Source: Rickettsia typhi
Lineage (GTDB): Bacteria > Pseudomonadota > Gammaproteobacteria > Burkholderiales > Burkholderiaceae_C
Length of the DNA: 10,317 bases
Direction of reading: 5' to 3'
NCBI GenBank assembly: GCA_943325485.2
Contig: CALPPP020000028.1
Coordinates: forward strand, 1 to 10,317
This document shows, piece after piece, positions 6,669 to 10,317 of the stretch; the stretch's first letter is position 1, and each line of letters begins with the position of its first letter. The notes beneath the pieces were generated by a model. The model was given only the letters and a program-made list of their open reading frames with translations. It did no database searches and was not told the DNA's origin. The translations under genes and the position numbers were made by a program.

Positions 6669-7448
6669 ATGAAATTGGCAGCTTTGGCAGTGTCTTTGCT
6701 TGTGGCGGTTGTTGCCGCTGTGGGGTCGTTTCTGTCGCAAACATCTCGCTCCACCCTTGCTTCCGATCTCTTGGTTCTTGAACTCAGTCAAAAAATTCAA
6801 GACCAAGAAGTCAAGTTGAGCAAAGCAGAGGAGTCTTTGCGTCAACTCAACAGCCATTCGTCGGGGCAGGTATCAAACGCCGCTGACCACTCTCGACAAC
6901 TTTCGCGGGTCAGCAATTTACAGACCAAAATGCAACAGGTCGATAAACAAGACTACCGTCTGAGCTTGCTGTACGACGAAATATCGAAAGAGCAAGCCCG
7001 ACTTGATGCTTGGCAAAAACAATCAGATTTGACCAAACACCGACTGGACCAAGATGAAAAAGTCTTGGGTCTAGAAGTTATTGTTAAGGCCTTAGACGAC
7101 AGACACATCACCAAGCCCCAAGCCCCAACACGCGTGGCTGTGCTTGCTACGAACGTCGACAAGTCATCTGCTGATTTACATGGCGAAACACCTTTTGAGT
7201 TTCCTGCGCCTGCCGTTCAAATACAGCCGGATTTTTCTTCCTTGCAAGACAGGCATACCCAGCTTCAGACCGAGCGCAAGCAATGGGCCTTAGATAAGCA
7301 ATCTTTGGTGCAAGCCAAGTCGCAACTCAACCGCCAGTTAGTCAGTTACAACAAAGAGTTCCGCGCAGCATCAAAAAAACGTCAAAAACTGGAAGATGAA
7401 GCCCGATTCCTTAAAAGCCAAGGCCTGGCTTTGAGAGCAAAGTCATGA
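6669..7448 (+). CDS. Membrane-anchored periplasmic coiled-coil protein, unknown function
   Basis: I do not recognise a named family. The 259-residue product begins with one hydrophobic segment (about 3-22, MKLAALAVSLLVAVVAAVGS) with no lipobox. It is either an uncleaved signal anchor or a signal peptide. The rest is hydrophilic and mostly predicted helical, with two coiled-coil stretches (about 35-145 and 188-252) separated by a Pro-rich linker (PQAPTR, FEFPAPAVQIQP, 150-187). It has no cysteine. Such a layout fits a periplasmic spacer, scaffold or adaptor. The start has AGGGTGG as Shine-Dalgarno 3-9 nt upstream. Its stop overlaps the start of the caspase gene as ATGA, so the two are probably translated together. 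It may pair with the coiled coil of the lipoprotein encoded upstream; that is inference. Confidence 0.8.
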   Translation: MKLAALAVSLLVAVVAAVGSFLSQTSRSTLASDLLVLELSQKIQDQEVKLSKAEESLRQLNSHSSGQVSNAADHSRQLSRVSNLQTKMQQVDKQDYRLSLLYDEISKEQARLDAWQKQSDLTKHRLDQDEKVLGLEVIVKALDDRHITKPQAPTRVAVLATNVDKSSADLHGETPFEFPAPAVQIQPDFSSLQDRHTQLQTERKQWALDKQSLVQAKSQLNRQLVSYNKEFRAASKKRQKLEDEARFLKSQGLALRAKS

Positions 7449-8704
7449 TCCGCTGGCGAGCGATCTGGCTTGCAAGCCTGGCTTTGACCTTTGTCACGCT
7501 GGCGTTGGCACAAGACACCATGCCGACCTGTCAGGGAACAGATACCAGCCGATGGCACAGCTGTCGAGGCGTTTTGGATGAAGCTGAGTTTTCATATGCA
7601 GGTGACTTTCGCAACGGTAAGTTTGAAGGCAGGGGCATTCTTGAATTCACTGGCGATAAATACCAAGGCGACCACTACCAAGGCGAATTCAAATCGGGTC
7701 TGAAGCATGGGTTTGGCATCTATTTCTTCTCCAATAGCGAAAAATATTCAGGCCATTATGTGAACGGTATGCGCCACGGGTTTGGCACCTATACCTTCAA
7801 CAATGGACGTGCGCCGCTATCGGGCTTATGGGCCAACAACCAGTGGGCCGGAAAAGCCTCCCCCGTCAGCGATGAACGGGCTGAGCAAAAAAAAAACACT
7901 CAACCCATAGTCGCTGAGCCCACTGCGTCTGTGATGAAGCATCGTGGAGGCGATATGGCCCACTCTGACAAGGTGGTGTTGATCATCGGTATCGAGGCTT
8001 ACCAAGGCTTGAACAAGGCACTTTACGCGGCCAACGATGCCAATTTATTTCATGAAATGGTACGAGATGGGATGGGTGTTCCCCTTGAGAACATCAAGAT
8101 ATTGAGCAACCACAAAGCCACGCGCAGTGAAATTTTGTCCGCACTGAAGTTTTGGTTGCCAGCGCAAGTCAAGGCGGGCAAAACCCATGTGTATCTTTTG
8201 TTCAGCGGCCATGGTTTGACCTCTGATGACGATGCACAGAAATACTGGCTGCCCTTTGACGTCAACAAAGCGTTATTGGCAGAAACTGCGATCAGCGAAA
8301 AATGGGCCATCGCAGAGTTACAAAAGTTACAAGCCAAATCCATCACGATTTTTCTAGACAGTTGCTACAGCGGCCTGACAAGAAAAGGCGAGTCTCTCGA
8401 CCCCCTAGCCCGTGGCGTGAAGTTCAAATCGGCTGTGGCTCCTATGCCAGTCAACTTCACCATGGTCAGTGCTTCTGCTGCCAATCAAACCGCCTTGGCC
8501 TCCGACGACTTCAAGCAGGGCATCTTCAGCTATTTCTTGATCAAAGGTCTAGCGGGTCAAGCCGACGCCGACGGTAATCAACGCGTTACCCATGGTGAAT
8601 TGATCGATTACCTTTCACAAAGGGTAGACAAAAAAGCCTTATCGATGAACCGACGTCAGCAACCGCAGTTGATGGGGGATAGACAAAGGGCGGTCTTTCC
8701 ATGA
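7445..8704 (+). CDS. Secreted MORN-repeat protein fused to a caspase-like (peptidase C14) domain
   Basis: The protein has 419 residues. A signal peptide (1-22, ending LALA-Q) indicates export. MORN repeats follow: YAGDFRNGKFEGRG (51-64), YQGEFKSGLKHGFG (78-91), YSGHYVNGMRHGFG (101-114) and a degenerate fourth, SGLWANNQWAG (126-136). After a polar linker (137-175) comes a caspase-fold protease: VVLIIGIEAYQ (177-187), the ALYAANDANLF segment (192-202), VYLLFSGHG with catalytic His256, and TIFLDSCYSG with catalytic Cys307. The Asp two residues before the cysteine (DSC) is the metacaspase/orthocaspase form, suggesting cleavage after Arg or Lys. Residues 374-385 (D374, D376, N378, E385) resemble an EF-hand calcium loop. 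Both catalytic residues are present, so activity is expected. The start is set by the ATGA overlap with the preceding gene, and the next gene begins in another ATGA overlap. A run of ten A residues lies in the linker. Confidence 0.93.
   Translation: MIRWRAIWLASLALTFVTLALAQDTMPTCQGTDTSRWHSCRGVLDEAEFSYAGDFRNGKFEGRGILEFTGDKYQGDHYQGEFKSGLKHGFGIYFFSNSEKYSGHYVNGMRHGFGTYTFNNGRAPLSGLWANNQWAGKASPVSDERAEQKKNTQPIVAEPTASVMKHRGGDMAHSDKVVLIIGIEAYQGLNKALYAANDANLFHEMVRDGMGVPLENIKILSNHKATRSEILSALKFWLPAQVKAGKTHVYLLFSGHGLTSDDDAQKYWLPFDVNKALLAETAISEKWAIAELQKLQAKSITIFLDSCYSGLTRKGESLDPLARGVKFKSAVAPMPVNFTMVSASAANQTALASDDFKQGIFSYFLIKGLAGQADADGNQRVTHGELIDYLSQRVDKKALSMNRRQQPQLMGDRQRAVFP
7887..7896 (+). repeat. A10 homopolymer in the linker between MORN and protease domains
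   Basis: Ten consecutive A residues encode the end of Gln148, two Lys and the start of Asn151. Loss of one A leads to TAG at 7908-7910, and gain of one A leads to TGA at 7915-7917. Both stop the protein before the caspase domain. Shorter A runs occur in the other genes of the operon: A7 at 5967-5973, A7 at 7373-7379 and A8 at 9148-9155. Confidence 0.9.
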
Positions 8705-9537
8705 GGCAGGCCAACAGCTGCGGCTTGGCTTGGGTTGCCGGGCGGGTTTGCTTGTTTCTTGTACTTTCGCAAGGCTGGGTTCATGCGGTGGTGTTAGACA
8801 CCCAAGGCGAATACCATTTCGGCCCTGAAACTTCGCGCAATCAAGCTTGTCACTTGGCAGCCGAGCGAGCCAAATTCAATGCTTTGAGCTTGGTCGTAGG
8901 AGAGCAAATCAGCTCGGAAGAAAAGCTTAGCTGCCAGCAAAGCTCAGGTCGCGACAGCACAGCCTCTTGCGAGATGAACAAAAACACCTGGAGTTTTTTG
9001 GATGGCAACATCCGAACTACTGAAAAAGTGTCTGAGACTGTGAAGGTTTTAGATGGGGCCAGTGTTTGCAAAGTGACCATGGTGGTCGACATTGCCAACC
9101 CCAAGGTCAAGACCAACCCTTATTTTGATGTCAAGGTCTCTCTCAATAAAAAAAATTACCGCGAGGGCGAAGCGATGCAGATCGAACTGCAGCCCAGTGC
9201 GCCCATGTACATCAGCATTTTTGCGTGGTATCCCCATTTAGACGGGGAAAACATGGTTCAAATATTCCCCAACTCTTTTGATACCCACAACTTCATATCT
9301 GACTTCACCCGCATACCCAGCCACAAGGCCAAGCAGTCTTATGGTTTGGAGTCCTTTTGGCAGCCGTCCTACCCCAACAGCAAGGAGGTGGTCGACGAGT
9401 GGCTGATTGTTGTGGGCACACTCAAACCCGTTGCTTGGCAATCCAATTACAACCTCAAGAGCTTGAAAGAAAAATTGTCTGAAATCCCTATGAACGAGAG
9501 ACGGGTGGTTCGTAAAAATTATTTTCAGCTGCGTTAA
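8701..9537 (+). CDS. Secreted DUF4384-domain protein with cysteine-rich N-terminal domain
   Basis: The 278-residue product has a signal peptide (about 1-29, ending WVHA), so it is expected in the periplasm or beyond. Residues about 38-132 carry four cysteines (50, 78, 90, 123) that could form two disulfides. The pattern of a helix CHLAAERAKFNALSLVVGEQISS followed by LDGNIRTTEKV and CKVTMVVDI resembles the FlgT N-terminal/LPP20-type fold; this is a structural guess. Residues about 143-240 match DUF4384: FDVKVSLNKKNYREGEAMQI, a Y-I-S-I-F strand, NMVQIFPNSFD, and near the end DEWLIVVGT. DUF4384 domains are often found next to or fused with caspase-like or kinase domains; their function is not established. 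It starts in an ATGA overlap with the caspase gene, with AGGGCGG upstream, and ends the operon. Its stop overlaps that of the convergent reductase gene. Confidence 0.85.
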   Translation: MRQANSCGLAWVAGRVCLFLVLSQGWVHAVVLDTQGEYHFGPETSRNQACHLAAERAKFNALSLVVGEQISSEEKLSCQQSSGRDSTASCEMNKNTWSFLDGNIRTTEKVSETVKVLDGASVCKVTMVVDIANPKVKTNPYFDVKVSLNKKNYREGEAMQIELQPSAPMYISIFAWYPHLDGENMVQIFPNSFDTHNFISDFTRIPSHKAKQSYGLESFWQPSYPNSKEVVDEWLIVVGTLKPVAWQSNYNLKSLKEKLSEIPMNERRVVRKNYFQLR

Positions 9538-10317
9538 GCTGAAGAATCTGTCACACCTAAAAGCTTGTGTAAGCGGGGTGAGGCGGTGGTGTATTCAAGC
9601 GCTATTTTTTGTCCGGGGTAAACCACCTCAGCCACACCATACGCAGCCAAGGTCGCTTCATGAAAGCCACTGACGATAAGCTTGCGTTTGCCAGGGTAAG
9701 TGTTGACGTCACCAACCGCAAAAATACCGGACACATTGGTGGCAAAGTTCTCTGTGTTGACCTTGATTTGCTTTTTTTGCATGTCCAAGCCCCAATCGGC
9801 AACAGGGCCGAGTTGAGGTGACAAGCCTTGCAGAACCCAGAGTTGGTCAAAGGCAATTTGCTCGGTATGTTCGCTGGGTGTTGCCAAGGACAGATGCGAC
9901 TCAGACAGACCTTGTATTTGCCCCACTTTGAATTGAATCTGGCCTTTTTGCAGGGTTTGGTCAAAGGCCGCCAGCAAGTCGTCAGAGGCGTCGAGTTTGT
10001 CTCGGCGGTGTAACAGGGTCAGGCTTGCAGGCTGCCATGCCACAGCATCCAAGACAGCTTGCACAGCCTCTTGTCCGCCACCATGGATGACGATGTGTTG
10101 CTGGGCCACTGTCTCGGTGGGTTCATAAAAAACTTGTTTGCCTTCCCATGGTGTCAAGTCCAGATGGGCCAATTTGCGCGGTGTGAAGGCCCCCACACCT
10201 GCAGCGATGACCATGGTTTTGCAAAGAAAGGCTTGCCCATCAGAGGTGATGGCCAGCCAACGGGCATCTGCTTGACGCTCAATGGAGGTGACTTGCTGCC
10301 CTAGGTGAAATTGCGCT
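9534..10317 (-). CDS. Ferredoxin-NADP(+) reductase, thioredoxin-reductase-like, C-terminal part (start outside the window)
   Basis: The frame is open from the window edge for 260 codons to TAA at 9536-9534, so about the first quarter of the protein is missing, including the first FAD motif. Visible motifs fit the YumC-like, thioredoxin-reductase-fold ferredoxin/flavodoxin-NADP(+) reductases. They are HLGQQVTSIERQ and MVIAAGVGAFTPRKL, the NADP-binding IVIHGGGQEAV followed by LTLLHRRDKLDA, LWVLQGLSPQLGPVADWGLD, and the C-terminal FAD segment GIFAVGDVNTYPGKRKLIVSGFHEA. The tail YTTASPRLHKLLGV is typical of this group. It exchanges electrons between NADPH and ferredoxin or flavodoxin in the cytoplasm. 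The nucleotide site has GGGQEA where relatives usually have GGGDSA. It converges with the DUF4384 gene, sharing TTAA, and there is no room for a terminator between them. Confidence 0.93.
   Translation of the reverse strand, partial: AQFHLGQQVTSIERQADARWLAITSDGQAFLCKTMVIAAGVGAFTPRKLAHLDLTPWEGKQVFYEPTETVAQQHIVIHGGGQEAVQAVLDAVAWQPASLTLLHRRDKLDASDDLLAAFDQTLQKGQIQFKVGQIQGLSESHLSLATPSEHTEQIAFDQLWVLQGLSPQLGPVADWGLDMQKKQIKVNTENFATNVSGIFAVGDVNTYPGKRKLIVSGFHEATLAAYGVAEVVYPGQKIALEYTTASPRLHKLLGVTDSSA

Noticed and set aside
7445..8704. Reading the caspase gene as part of an anti-phage defence island.
   Set aside because: The protein has a signal peptide, and all neighbours are envelope proteins or housekeeping genes. 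No nuclease, gasdermin, TIR, kinase or nucleotide-signal gene is present in the window.

Overview
The window looks like part of a chromosome from a betaproteobacterium of the order Burkholderiales, probably Comamonadaceae. The evidence is the family character of the ThiG, ThiE, MFS and ferredoxin-NADP reductase proteins, the moderate GC content and the gene grouping. This placement is by recognition, not by a search. No tRNA, rRNA, insertion sequence, CRISPR array or phage gene was seen.

Left half (1-5640) is a thiamine locus. A partial MFS exporter (1-344, minus) lies downstream of a tightly packed minus-strand run thiO-thiS-thiG-thiE (3340 down to 379). This run makes the thiazole moiety and joins it to the pyrimidine. 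thiD (3394-4236) points the other way. It diverges from thiO across a 53-bp gap and converges with cytX, overlapping it by 26 bp. cytX (5494-4211, minus) is an NCS1 permease, probably for hydroxymethylpyrimidine, and sits behind a clear TPP riboswitch (about 5536-5629). The riboswitch directly heads only cytX.

An AT-rich intergenic region (5495-5851) separates the thiamine locus from a plus-strand, four-gene unit (5852-9537) that is the most unusual part of the window. It encodes an LPP20-like outer-membrane lipoprotein, a membrane-anchored coiled-coil protein, a secreted protein joining MORN repeats to a caspase-like (C14) protease domain, and a secreted DUF4384-type protein. The last three genes are joined by 4-bp ATGA overlaps. 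All four products carry export or membrane signals, so this looks like one cell-envelope system built around a caspase-fold protease. A run of ten A residues lies exactly between the MORN and protease domains, and a one-base slip in either direction would stop translation before the protease.

The right end (9534-10317, minus) is the C-terminal part of a thioredoxin-reductase-like ferredoxin-NADP reductase. Its stop codon overlaps that of the DUF4384 gene tail to tail.
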